The translations under genes were made by a program, and so were the position numbers. 64,000 bases of DNA from Blepharisma stoltei (Eukaryota; Ciliophora; Heterotrichea; Heterotrichida; Blepharismidae), in the NCBI GenBank assembly GCA_914767885.1, contig CAJZBQ010000027.1, positions 744,001 to 808,000 on the forward strand, read 5' to 3'. The notes under the pieces were generated by a model, which had not been told where the DNA came from, did no database searches, and saw only the letters and a list, made by a program, of their open reading frames with translations. The number at the start of each line of letters is the position of its first letter. The stretch's first letter is position 1. Below are positions 46,629 to 58,560 of the stretch, in pieces.

Positions 46629-48191
46629 ATGAAATCTCAGGAATTAATTGATACCCCTGTTTTTATTTATTCCGATACAACATTCGAGACTTTAAGAGAA
46701 ATAAATGAAGACGCTAGCCCAAATATCAATTATGAAAATCTAGACGACTACACTACTCTATCTAAAGATGAAATTCAAGATATACCAGGTGGATGACTCT
46801 ATTCAAGATACACAGAACAGCATATAGAAAAAATGCGCCTATTCCATATACTTGGCGTAGCCTTTGAGGCGATTGGACTGCTTCTTGGAGAAGCTTTAGT
46901 AGCAAGCGATACATATCATAGCGTCAATTCATTCTCCCCACAGCATTTCTTTATTCTTGCTGGGTGGATTTTTATTTTATCATTAGGAATATTCTTTCTC
47001 TATATGCTCTACAGCCAAACATTAGCTTCCAGAGAAATCATGGTAAATCAATTAGGCTATCTGGCATTTGCTGTTTATGCATTAAACAGTATTTATTTAT
47101 CACTAACTCCCCCTCCGTGAGTGAACAAAAAAATTTTGTTCACTCACAGAGGGGGCTAATATTTTTTTAAAAAAATTTATATCATTATTTGCAGATTTTT
47201 GAACTTTGCCACCTAAGTGTGGAATTTTTTTCCGCGTGTGAAAAGAGGATTCCACATGTGAAATCAAAAGGGCTCCACACGTGAAATCATCACCTTTTCA
47301 CACGCGGAAAAAATTCCACACTTAGGCGGTAAAGTTCAAAAATCTGCAAATAACGATATATAATTAAAGAAATTTTTTTTTTCAAAATTTTAAAAAAATT
47401 TAATTTGCAAAAATTGGGAAGCAAATATTAATTTAATTTATAAAATTTATGTTTTAAAACGCAATTTGTTTAAAATTAAACAGAATTAGCCCGAGATTTC
47501 ATTATACTAATTATCACTTATATATCAAAAAAATTTTTTATATTAAAAAAAATTTTTGTTCACTCACGGAGGGTGGTTTTTTGGGCAAAAAATAGGGATT
47601 TTTCCAATGGTTTTTGTTCACTCACGGAGGGGAGTAAGAAACTTCACAGAATTGCTATTTGTAAACATCATCTGCACAGTTCTTCTAACTGCATTGATGA
47701 TTATTGTATTTAGATTACATAGAAGGGTAAAGTATGAGGATGACGGACGATATGTGGTTTCTCGATCAGTATTTTTAGGAGTCCATGCAAAAATTAGTTT
47801 ATTACTTGGATGACTTTTAATTCTTTTCCTCCACAGAATTTTCATCTGTTTATCCTTCTCCGAAACATCCTACAATCTCCTAGGCTGGCCCAACGAAAAC
47901 TGGTCAATTTTAGCATTATGCTTGGCCTTCGCAATTGGTGTAATTTTTATGAGTACATATAAAGACGTTTTTTACGCCATATCTTTAGTCTATTCCTTTA
48001 TTGGCATTTATGTCATGCAGAACCACAGCCATATATGCAAATCCGTGATGCAAGAAAACTGTAGCGAAGAAGTAGGGACTTGTGCTATAGCATTGGCATC
48101 AATTTTTCTTATATTCATCCTCATCACCTTGATCTTTTATTATGACACTGTCTGCTACAAAAAGCGCCGAATTGTCCCCAGCAACCTATAG
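46629..48191 (+). CDS. Multi-pass membrane protein, unknown
   Basis: 343 residues after removal of a 531 bp MITE. A ~75-residue cytosolic N-terminus (TGA as Trp in GGWLYSRY) precedes about seven to eight hydrophobic segments, with a short basic C-terminus (CYKKRRIVPSNL). The MITE lies in the loop between spans three and four, joining SIYLSL to RNFTELLF. Seven-span topology suggests a receptor or transporter, but I see no family motif. Confidence 0.7.
47104..47634 (+). mobile_element. MITE family 1 with a second MITE nested inside (IES)
   Basis: TAA flanks at 47104 and 47635. Left palindrome, AT-rich core and two motif copies at the right (about 47560 and 47612), as in the rest of the family. 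It is 531 bp long because a 165 bp palindromic element (47186-47350) has jumped into the core. Excision restores the host frame. Confidence 0.85.
47186..47350 (+). mobile_element. MITE family 4, nested, 165 bp
   Basis: TA at 47186 and 47351. Inverted ends of about 55 bp begin TTTGCAGATTTTTGAACTTT and continue through CCTAAGTGTGGAATTTTTT and CCGCGTGTGAAAA. The centre holds variants of TCCACACGTGAAATC. It is the only copy in the window. Confidence 0.75.
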
Positions 48192-48256
48192 CCTGCTATT
48201 CTAATAAACCCAATCCTAACTAATTCATAAACTGATAATCAATCAGTTACTTTAAA

Positions 48257-51200
48257 ATGGAGCAATCGAATATTTTCGAAGGCAAAGGGCCACGCATCAT
48301 ATTCGTTACTGGAGGTCCAGGAACTGGCAAAGGAACCCAATGTGCCGTTCTTGTTGAAGAATATGGCTTTATGCACATCTCAATAGGAGATCTTATGAGA
48401 CATGAAATCAGAAGTGGAAGCGAAGAAGGCCAAAACATCAAAGCAATTGTGCAGAGCGGAAATTTAGTCCCAAAAGAACTCACTGTAACGTTACTAATGA
48501 AAGCTTTAAAATCTACAAGCGCCCATACAGTGCTGATTGATGGGTTTCCCAGATCGGTGGATCAGGCAGTTTACTTGGAACAAATGGGCTTAAAAATCAA
48601 TTACCTGCTGCATTTTGATACAAATAAAGAAGACGTGCTGCTAAATAGACTGATTGAGAGAGGAAAAACAAGTGGGAGAGCTGATGACAATGAAGAGACT
48701 ATCGTTAAAAGATTTAGAGTTTATAAAGCAGAGTCATTACCTGTGCTGCAGTTATATGAACCTTTTGGAATTGTGAGGAAAGTTGATTGCTTAGCGACAA
48801 TCCCTGAAGTGTTTCATAGGGCTGTGTGCACCTTAAGGCCTGAACTTTTATTTGTAGCTGGTTCTAAGTTTTCAGGAAAAACCACCTTAAGCAAGATTTT
48901 AGCTGAAAGGTACTATTACTACTATATGTCATTGGACAGTATTTTAGTAATCAAAAGAGAAGGGCAAAAAGTGAAAATAACTGATGATGAAGAAATTGCT
49001 AGAAGGCTTGCAAAAAAATTACAGAAATTAAAACACCATACACGAGTACTAGTTGATGGGTTTCCGAAGAATTTAGCACAGGCTCAGCTGTTTGAAGGAC
49101 TATTAGGAGCGCCTAATAAAGTGATTTATTTACATTGTCCAAGAGATATGTGTCAAAACAGACAGTTAAGTTTAGGGAAAAAATCAGAAAATTATATTTC
49201 GTCAACCCAATTCAGCCAGCTCTATAACCAATCAATTTTTGGAAGTGCTGAGCTAATCGCTTATTATAAAAAGACAACACTTTTGCACGAACTAGACTCT
49301 GGGGTAGACTTAGAACATTTGAGGCTGAGAGCTGGAGATGCAATAGAGCCAGAAGTTGTGATGGTGAGAGGCGAAATTAAATTCCCATTTTTGAAGTACC
49401 TTGAAAATTCAGGCTATAAACTTGTCAATGCAACCAATTTAATGGATTTATGGAAAAATGCGAGGGGATTGTCAAGAGCTCAATATGAAACTGATTTCGA
49501 TGACCCAGAAACCATTGATGTCTTGCTCAATATGATATACTCTGGCAACGCAACCCTTAAATTTGCACTATATAACTTTGCAGTAAAAAATTTGAATTTA
49601 ATAAGCGAATTCGAAAAAAGGGTCTGCAAAATCCGGAAAATTTATTACATACATACAAATTCATGGCCCAATATTGCTGATCCTGTCTCAGAATATTATT
49701 ATACCACAGGAAGGCTGATTAGGTTAAAGTTAAATGAAATACCAAACGTTAAAGAAATCAATGAAAACTATGAAGAAGCCATTAAGTATGAAATTGGCAT
49801 TCAAAGTCCTCCTGAAAAAAGCTGGCTTATTTTTGTGTCAGGTCCTTCTCTAAGCGGCCGTACAACAGTTACAAATTCCCTAGTAGAGCTTGGTTTCAGA
49901 ACCCTCGACTTTACAAGCATTATTGAAGAAACCAAAACTCGGCTTTCCACAGAAGAAGACGCCAAAGAAGAACTAACCTTTATGGAAATTATTTCTGGTA
50001 TAAAAGAAGATCTCAAAAAAAATCCTTACCAGCCTGTAGTAATTGATGGAATCCTTCCCCCAGAAGTTCTTCTAGCTAAAGACCCTTTATACCCAGTCCC
50101 AGAAATAGGTGAAGAAGATGAAGAAGGTCTAAACTACGACGAAAAACCTATTTTGCATGCAAGAGTTTCTTCTACAGTATACAGATACAAGCTATTTTAT
50201 TCTTCTTTTAATGTTCTATCAGCTATAGAATTAAGATGCTCTATGCCAGAATTAGAAAAAAGAGCAAGAATTAAATTTGAGCTGCAAGAAGAAGACGATT
50301 TAACATCTGAACAAAGAAGCGAAATATTAGAATCATGAATGATAGCAGAAAGAGTGTCTGAGACAACAACACTAAATCCTGTTAAAATCCCTGAAAGACT
50401 TGTAATAGAAACTGATACAAGATCACTATAGCTCATGCACCTTTATGGATCGACCTCATTGAAAATGTAACCGCTCTAATGGACTTCCTATCTTGTACAT
50501 CTTAGAATAGACCCCTCACTATTTAGAGAAATATTTAGATATTATAAAAAAATCCCTAGTTTTAAACTAGTTCCATATAGTTTTTATATTATTGTTTTTT
50601 TAATAATTTGAAAAATGTTTTAAAAATCAGCATAAGATTTGGACAAAAGAAGCCAAATCATGTTTTACAATAAAAATAGTTATTATCTCTTGATATTTGA
50701 AAAATACGATTTTCGCGGTAAAATGTTTTGGCCCCAAATATTGGAAATTAAAAATAGCGAGTCAAAAAAATTTTTGACAAGTGTGAACCATTTTGACAAT
50801 TAAACGATCCAATTTTAAAAATATCTTTATATAAATATTAATTTTTAATTTAAGATATGATTTTAAATAAAAAAATGGCAGATTTATAGTGACTATAGGA
50901 AAAAATGTTACCCCTCATGGAGCAAGCTCCTATGTAGAGTTAAGGTCTGATTTGATTGCAAAGCTTTATCAATTTAAAGGATTTTTATTTTACCCAATGA
51001 ACTTTTTTTTGCTTCGATTTAGTCTTGAAGATCTCGTGTTAGCGTTTGAATTTTTTTTATGGTATTTTTGACTTTAAAAAAAATGGCAGACTTATAGCGA
51101 CTATAGGAAAAAAATGTTACCCCTCATGGAGCAAGCTCCTATGTAGATTTAAGGTCTGGTTCAAATGCAAAGGTTAATCATTTAATATGAATTTTATTTT

Positions 51201-54200
51201 GCCCAATGAACTTTTTTTGCTTCGATTTATTCTTGGAGATCTCGTGTTCGCATTTGAATTTGTTTTGCTTACTTTTGACTTTAGAAAAAAAAATGGCAGA
51301 CTTATAGTGACTATAGGAAAAAATGTTACCCCTCATGGAGCAAGCTCCTATGAAGAGTTAAAGTCTGATTTAACTGCAAAGCTCTATCAATTTAAAGGAA
51401 TTTTATTTTGCCCAATGAACTTTTTTTGCTTCGATTTAGTCTTGAAGATCTCGTGTTCGCGCTTGATTTGTTTTAGGTATTTTTGACTTTAGAAAAAAAA
51501 ATGGCAGACTTATATGGACTATAGGAAAAAATGTTACCCCTCATGGAGCAAGCTCCTATGTAGAGTTAAGGTCTGATTCAACTGCAAAGCTTATCATTTA
51601 ATATAAATTTTATTTTGCCCAATGAACTTTTTTTGCTTCGATTTATTCTTGAGAGATCTCGTGTTCGCGTTTGATTATTTTTTGCTTACTTTTGACTTTA
51701 GAAAAAAAAAATGGCAGACTTATAGTGGCTATAGGAAAAAATGTTACCCCTCATGGAGCAAGCTCCTATGTAGAGTTAAGGTCAGGTTCAACAGCAAAGC
51801 TAAATCATTTAATATGAATTTTATTTTGCCCAATGAACTTTTTTTGCTTCGATTTTTAGTCTTGAAGATCTCGTGTTCGCGTTTGAATTTTTTTTATGGT
51901 ATTTTTGACTTTTAAAAAAAAATGGCAGAATCTTATAGTAAGTATCGGAAAAAATGTAACCCCTCATAGTGATGTTCCTATAAGGAATAATATGAAATAA
52001 ATACAAAGCCTAATTGTTTAAGCTGAATTATTATTTTTATTAAAGAACTTTTATTTTTCTCAATATCAACTTGGAGATGATGTGCTCATATAAAAATTTT
52101 TTATTAATATTCTATTACTTTTATTAATTAAATTAATTTTAAGTTAAATTAAATGGACCAGCCATTTTTTTATTTAAAATCATATCTTAAATTAAAAATT
52201 AATATTTATAATAAAGATATTTTTAAAATTGGATCGTTTAATTGTCAAAATGGTTCACACTTGTCAAAAATTTTTTGACTCGCTATTTTTAATTTCCAAT
52301 ATTTGGGCCAAAACATTTTACCGCGAAAATCGTATTTTTCAAATATCAAGAGATAATAACTATTTTTATTGTAAAACATGATTTGGCTTCTTTTGTCCAA
52401 ATCTTATGCTGATTTTTAAAACATTTTTCAAATTATTTAAAAAAACAATATATATAAAAACTATATGGAACTAGTTTAAAACTAGGGATTTTTTTTATAA
52501 TATCTAAATATTTCTCTAAATAGTGAGGGGTCTATTCTAAGATGTACAAGATAGGAAAGTCCATTAGAGCGGTTACATTTTCAATGAGGTCGATCCATAA
52601 AGGCTCATTAGCTATAGCAGAAAATAAGAAATTGCTAGGCCATTATTTTAAAAGAAAAGTTATTTTAGTGCAGTCTGCTTATAAAGCAGGGTATGAGGCG
52701 ATTAAAAAATTCTGCTGGAAAAATCAGTTATATTATATAGATTTTGATCTGGAATTGAAGTTAGCTGCACAAGAGACTGATGAAATAGGGATAAGGTTGC
52801 AGAGTGGAGAAAATTTGGAAAATATTAAATTTGAAATATTGCTAAGAAGGGTCAAGAAGGTCCAAAATCGGCACAAGTTTGTGGTGTTAGCTGGGTTTCC
52901 TTTGAAAATGGATGAGCATAACACTATTTTAGAAGAATTAGTGAGAATCGAAGGGCTGATTGGAAGCTTATATGCATTTATTAATTTTGATGAGAGTACT
53001 TATGAAGCAGAAATTGCAGAGATACCAGTAAGAAAAAGACCTGTTAAGGTAGTAGCTGAAGAGAAAAAAGATAATGATGAAGACGAGCCAAAAGAAATCG
53101 TTCCAATCCAAAATGTTCCTGAAGAGCCTACCCCAATGTGAAACAATTATGAAAAATCAAGCTTATTCCAGCTTTTCCACAACTACAAAGGAAATAAATC
53201 AAATATCATCATCAAAAACATAGACTCAGATGGATTTTCAGCAATTGAAAATCTTCTAACAGAAGTCGTTTCTTTTACAGATTGTCGAAAAATTGTCCAA
53301 TTCGTCCTCTCCAACTCTGAAGCTGGCTTTCTCTACAATACAATCATAAACCTCGACTCCTCCCCAATCCTTTTCAAAGAAAACCTAGAACTCGATATCA
53401 CAGGTCTGAACCTCCACAAAGAAGATCTAAAAGTCCTTACAAATCCTCGTGCCAAAAATTTTTATGAAACCTATCTAAAAGGCCATTCCAGCCCATTCAG
53501 CATTTTCTTTGAGTCTTTCTGCAACCTTCTCAAGCTTGAAAACATTCAAATTACTAATGGCCTAAGAATAGCTATAAAAGACCAAATTGATACCTATAAA
53601 AATAATTTCGTCTGTGCTGAACAAGTTAATGCCTTTTTCAGTTCTTGGGAAAGTCCTGAAGACAAGGCAAAAATGATCGCAAAAGCTGAAAGAAAAAACC
53701 AGCAAGAAGACAGTGATGCCTTATCTTATAAAATCCTTTTAGTAGTAGAAAACGTAAACCCGGACCCTGTCACCCAAGTAGTCAGCTTTAATAGAGGAGA
53801 CGCCTTTGAAATCACATATGAAGGGATGCCAAGTTCTGCAAGATTCTGTGCAGACCGCTGCGTGTATTTTGGAAAAGAAAATCGTCAGGTGAAAAATGAT
53901 GTAGAATTCAGCTCAGCTGACACAAGAATAAAAAACCTTCATTTCCAGATATATAGTAGAAAAGATGGGTATTATTTGGTAGATAATGGAGAAAATGCTG
54001 GCTTGAAGCTCAAAGTTATTGACTACCCAGTTTTGCTATATGAAGACGCAGTTATTACATTTGGGGAGTATGAGTGCAAGATAGTTGAATGTAAAGCTCC
54101 TAAATATGAAGAAGCCTCTGATATATGGCTTTCTGATTTTAAAGACCATAAAGACTTCATTGGAGTAGCTAGGCTAGGACTATTTTTTACATCAGAAAAA

Positions 54201-55894
54201 GTATATGGGCTTCATTGTGTATTTACTGGTGATGAAATCATTACAGTGGGAGGCAGCTCAGCATGCGATGTAGAGCTTGAAGGCTTGATTTCAAATCATG
54301 CTAGAATTGAACTGAGATCTAGTGGCTGGAATTTAATTGATAATCATTCACCGTCTGGGACTTGGATTTCTGTAAATTCCGGAGATAGGATTTTGCATAA
54401 AAAACCTTCAGATCCATTAAGGCTTGCAAATAATATGAGATTTAAGCTACCAGGACTTGAATTTAAAGTGCTTATGGAAAGCAGCCAAGATTTTAAAATC
54501 CAAGTTGCTGATTTTGAGAATTTCAGGTCAGAAAATTTCAAATTTTTATATACAGTTTTAAGAAAAATCAAATCCGAAGGAAATTCACAGATTTTCTTAT
54601 GCAAGAATAATTTCACAAAGAAAGAATATTCAGTGAAAATAATAAAAATAAAAGATTTGACTGAAGATATGATAAAAGAAGTATCAATTTATAGAAAACT
54701 AGACCATCCTAATATACTCAGAGTAATTGATACTATTCAAGATGGTGGGAATGCTTATATTATTTCTGAATACTGCTGCGGAGGAGAGCTTTTTGAAAGG
54801 ATTTTGGAAAGAGGAACTCATAATGAGCAACAAAGCGCCAGAATTACAAGAGAAATTTTACAAGCTTTAGCTTACTTGCATTCAAGTGGAATAACTCATA
54901 GATACCTCCAAGCAGAGAATTTAGTTTTTGTTGATCAAACCTCAGATTCTCAGCTAAAACTCTTTAACTTCGCACCGCCAGCTGTAGGATATTCCTATTA
55001 TATTGCTCCTGAGTCTCTTAAAGGAGCTTTTACACCTAAAAGCGATGTGTGGGCAGCTGGTGTAATTTTATATATTTTATTAGTAGGAGCTCCTCCATTT
55101 TCTGGCAAAACAGATGAAGAAACAAGAAAAAAAATAGCAAAAGGAAGACCTTCTTTTAAAGAAAAAGCATGGGAAAGAATTTCAGGCCATGCGAAACGTG
55201 CTGTTAGACTTATGCTTGAACCTGATGTGTATCGCCGCGCAACTGCTGCAGAACTTTTAGACGATCCTTGGATAAAGCAGTCACTTAAGTTTATCGATAC
55301 TACAAAGCCTATGATGGCCCGTATGCTTTTTCATATAGAAATGCTTATTAAAAATTCCATTAAAAAAATTTATTATTTATAAATAATCCCCTTACATTAA
55401 AAAATTTCAAACACTTTTATTCCTCATCCAAACTCTATCAATCAGTCCTTCTTTTTATGACAAATTCTCTTATATCAGATGCTGAAAGAAAACAAGCAAT
55501 GGATATTTTTATAGAGATGGATAAAAATGGAGATGGCAAGCTCAGCAAACAAGAAATACTAGAAGGCTTTAATAAATCGTCTCTGCAAATAACTGAAGAA
55601 GAGGTAGATAAACTTATGCATGAAGGAGATGGAGATATGGACGGGTATTTGAATTATTCAGAGTTTCTTATGGCTATAGTAGACAAACAGAAATTATTAA
55701 ATGTTGAAAATATTGAAAGAACGTTTAGTGCTTTTGACCAGGATGGAAGTGGAGATATAACGACTGCAGAGCTTAAACGGATTCTTGGGCATAATGAAAG
55801 TTCCTGGGCACAGTTAGTGAACGAAATTGATGAAAATAAAGATGGGAAAATTGATTTGAAAGAATTCAAAAACTTGCTGCTTTCAAGAATTTAA
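48257..55894 (+). CDS. Adenylate-kinase / FHA / CDPK-like pseudokinase fusion protein
   Basis: 1795 residues after removing the 2188 bp and 62 bp inserts; divisible by three. The first adenylate kinase domain is complete: GGPGTGKGTQ, DGFPRSVDQA and GKTSGRADDNEETIVKRF. Further kinase-like units have P-loops GSKFSGKTT and GPSLSGRTT, and a degenerate one (KVILVQSAYKAG, LAGFPL) lies across the big insert. An unrecognised helical module follows, then two FHA-like domains (phosphothreonine binding), a CDPK-type kinase and four EF hands (DKNGDGKLS, GDGDMDGYL, DQDGSGDIT, DENKDGKID). The kinase catalytic motif is HRYLQAEN and DFG reads FNF, so it is probably inactive. TGA is Trp at LESWMIA and TPMWNNY. 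Calcium would tune an AMP/ATP enzyme scaffold (inference). Confidence 0.75.
50427..52614 (+). mobile_element. Large foldback IES, 2188 bp, with 450-bp inverted arms
   Basis: TA at 50427 and 52615. The outer ~450 bp at each end are near-identical inverted repeats starting TATAGCT (shared blocks GGATCGACCTCATTG, GACCCCTCACTATTTAG and AGTTTTAAACTAG). Between them sit six tandem 209-bp repeats. Excision changes ...RSL-stop into RSLAENKKLLGHYF, extending the frame into the next 1100 codons. No transposase frame. Confidence 0.85.
50875..52000 (+). repeat. Six tandem copies of a ~209-bp unit inside the foldback IES
   Basis: Units start at ATGGCAGA near 50875, 51083, 51293, 51501, 51711 and 51922 (spacing 208-211). 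Each contains GTTACCCCTCATGGAGCAAG and GCCCAATGAACTTTTTTTGC. The last is truncated. Spacing is strikingly constant. The short frames in it are repeats, not genes. Confidence 0.9.
55336..55397 (+). other. Short IES, 62 bp, between kinase and EF hands
   Basis: TA at 55336 and 55398. Removal replaces a frame that ends in TAA with FHIKNFKHFYSSSKLYQSVL, the classic junction helix of calcium-dependent protein kinases, and leads into the EF hands. A second pair of TAs (55377 with 55398) would also keep frame but gives a less family-like sequence. Confidence 0.75.
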
Positions 55895-56254
55895 GTAAAA
55901 TAATCATAGAAATTGAAAAGATTAATAATAGGAAAGAAATAATTGGACTTGTTTAAAAAATAATTATAAGCAACCCAATCAATGCTAAATAGCTTGCTAT
56001 CTCCCCCTATCTTTGATTGAACTATTCAATTAAGATAGGAAAATTAATTTTCAAATGTTCTGATATAAAATCTGCTTTCTACCCGACCTCAAATCTAACT
56101 ACCTATCTTTGATTATAATTAATCCTAGATATTATAATGAAATTTCTAGTACATTTGATAATATGCTGCATTATGTATAGCGCACACAATATTTATATTG
56201 AAAAAATTTTTTAGTCCTCGTTAATAAAAATTTGTTTAAAAATTATTTTTTAAT
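55895..56254. other. Intergenic between convergent genes
   Basis: 360 bp, AT-rich, between two gene ends. Nothing recognised; presumably both 3' UTRs. Confidence 0.5.
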
Positions 56255-57202
56255 TTATGGAAATCGGTTCAATCAAGTATGGAGGAGTGAGCATTTATTT
56301 GCCCACTTTTTTAATTGTTTGAATTTAATCAGCTCCTGTGTATCTTTAAAATAGCAAGGTTCAGCTCTTTCAATTATTGGGTAATTTAATTCATAGTACA
56401 ATAAAAAACTGCTGCTTTCAATCCTTCCATCATTAGCAGCAGCAAGATAATTTTTAACTGGCTCATCAGAGTCATGCAGCCTGCAGTATTTTTCTCTGCG
56501 GCTATTTGGTACACATATACATTCACCTTTCGCCCCATCACTCGCTATACAGTCATCATCACTTTCACATAATTTTGGTAAGTCGCTTCCAGTTGTAGCT
56601 GAAGATTCACTACAAATCCCATTAGAAAGTTTAGCTGAGGAGCATGCTAGTTTTGAGTCTGCTGAATTTCCTGAATCTACTGTGAAATACTCTACACATA
56701 TTCCTTTATTGCAAATATTCCCTATTTCACAGTCGTCTAAATACTCACAAATGTCTCCACTAGAAGCTCTTCTGGTACATATAAGTGCTCCTTCTTTGCA
56801 AAAATAGTCAGGATGGCAAGGGATGGTTTGGTTGCATACGTCATTTTCATATGCATATATGACGCAATCAATAGATGGCGGCTCGTAACTATGCTCTGCT
56901 TGTACACATTCGACTGATTCAGGAGGCGATGATAGGCTAAAACTAGGACAATAAAAATTGTCTTTACAGTCACCTAATTTGTGGGTGTCACCAGAAGTGG
57001 TTAAACAATTGTCAACATATTCATCTAAGCATATGTATTTTGGACACACTGAAGCTCCAGATGACTGATCTTGTGATTGGACTTCTAAAGGATCATCACT
57101 TGAATAAGACTCTGAGGTGTGTCCTTGCTGAAGGCTTATAGAATCTACTCTTTGTGCAAATATTCCTAGATATGAGCACAGGAAGCTAATAATGAGTACC
57201 AT
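56255..57202 (-). CDS. Secreted Cys-rich protein
   Basis: 315 residues. A signal peptide (MVLIISFLCSYLGIFA) is followed by a Ser/Gln-rich spacer and some 30 Cys arranged in short repeated patterns (CEYLDDCEIGNICNKGIC; CESDDDCIASDGAKGECIC). These patterns resemble small EGF- or furin-type modules. No membrane span, so it is probably secreted or in extrusive organelles. TGA is Trp near the end (LLHTWLNRFP), extending it six residues past the apparent stop. I recognise no named family. Confidence 0.7.
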
Positions 57203-58560
57203 TTTGATTCTATAAATGATGACGTCTGTGAAAATCTGATTTCAGATGCCAGCAGATAATTATTTTTGTTAATAAAAAATTTACTAATATTGGCTTTGAA
57301 TTTATTAAAAGATGTATATATCTCAATGAAGAAAATGCTAAAGTGAAGAGTAAGAAAATTAAACTGAAAAATTAATTATTGGTTAAAATAGAGAGCTATT
57401 ATGATGATTTATGAGTCTTTAATGATAGAAATAATTTATGAAGGTTTTTATCTAAAACTTACCCAAATAAAAACCATAAGATAAAGATACGACCAGAAAA
57501 AGTTTGCTTGACTTGACTCTCCCTAACCCTTATTTTCGGTCTCATTTAAAGAGGGGCCGAAGTTAGAATCCTAGCAAATGGGAACTGGAAAAAAAAAGTG
57601 GTCATAGTAGGAGTGACTACCCAAAAAGACGTTACACTAAATAGATTAAACAAGTAAAAATCAATTTCTACTATAGTCCATGCACCTTAATGGATTTCTA
57701 TATATACGAATTGAGATAGGCAGTTGATGTGCTTAAGCAATAGCTATCGAATAAGTGAGCTAGATAGCTAAGTAGGTAAATTAAAATAAAAATGTTTAAA
57801 ACTTTTCCAGATTTACAACCTCCTGGCTTTCGACTAACACCAACCTGCTTTCCTGATGGAACTTCAGCCACTATTTGGAACAGTGATCTTCTCTAGTAGC
57901 AGGGTTTGAGCTGGGATCCCCAAGAGTCTTGGTGGGTTATGAAGACTCTCCATCAGCACTCCATCGGGCTCTATAGAAGTAAATGCAGCTATATGCCTTC
58001 TGTCAGCCGCCTTTGTAAGAGGGTGACACACATCCAACCTCCGAGCCAAGGAAAAAAGCAGCGGCCAAAAAAAACATCCAGATAGCTAGTAATTGATTAT
58101 GAAGTTGTCATCAACTGACTCCAAGGCCACTAACCCGAAAAGTTAAATTTTATTTACAAAGTCAACCGCTAAATTAAACTATTTAAAATGCAACTAATTT
58201 TCAACTTATGAAACTTAGCTCAGCCTGATTCAAATAGATATGTGTATGTTTCAGAATTAGTCATTAATATTTTCACTTTTTATAAGGTTTGTCAAATAAT
58301 TTTGCTTACCAAATCAGTTATAAAAGTGGAACGAGCACAGCAAATTCTTCCAGCTCAAGAGTTAAGAATCAGCCAAGTTTAATGCCCCCAGCTACAGAAA
58401 TTATAATGAAGGCAGCCTCTATGTCTTTAATCATTTTTGTTTCTTTAATAATTTAATCTGTTTGCTAAAGTTAAACTAATATGAATATTAACCTCGCTTA
58501 TCGCACAATAAATGCAATTGTCTATAGAGATCTATTAGGATGCATAAGCTATAATATCTA
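57203..58560. other. Intergenic, 1.36 kb, with a GC-richer SINE-like patch
   Basis: Mostly AT-rich and without a convincing gene. A GC-richer patch at about 57790-58080 stands out. On the plus strand CTAGTAGCAGGGTTTGAGCT followed by GGGATCCCC resembles a tRNA B box and aligns loosely with CTCTCGGGTAGCGAGTGCAA in the 44.2 kb insert. A frame of 60 codons in the patch has no coding character. It may be a relic retroposon. A hairpin TTCGGTCTC/GAGGGGCCGAA lies near 57535. Confidence 0.4.

Noticed and set aside
48257..50430. A stand-alone adenylate kinase ending at the TAG at 50429
   Set aside because: The TAG lies one codon inside a TA-bounded inverted-repeat element and removal continues the frame for over 1000 codons.
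50889..51915. Repeated frames of 60-99 codons starting MTIGKNV or MNFILPNEL
   Set aside because: They are the same 209-bp repeat read in shifted frames; repeat units drift in frame and carry stops, so no protein is conserved.
55457..55894. A separate calmodulin- or centrin-like gene
   Set aside because: The upstream sequence reads in frame as a CDPK junction helix, and removal of 62 bp joins it to the kinase; a fusion explains more.
57864..58049. A 61-codon minus-strand frame (MARRLDVCHPL)
   Set aside because: Falls in a GC-richer SINE-like patch, with no supporting neighbours or conserved motif.
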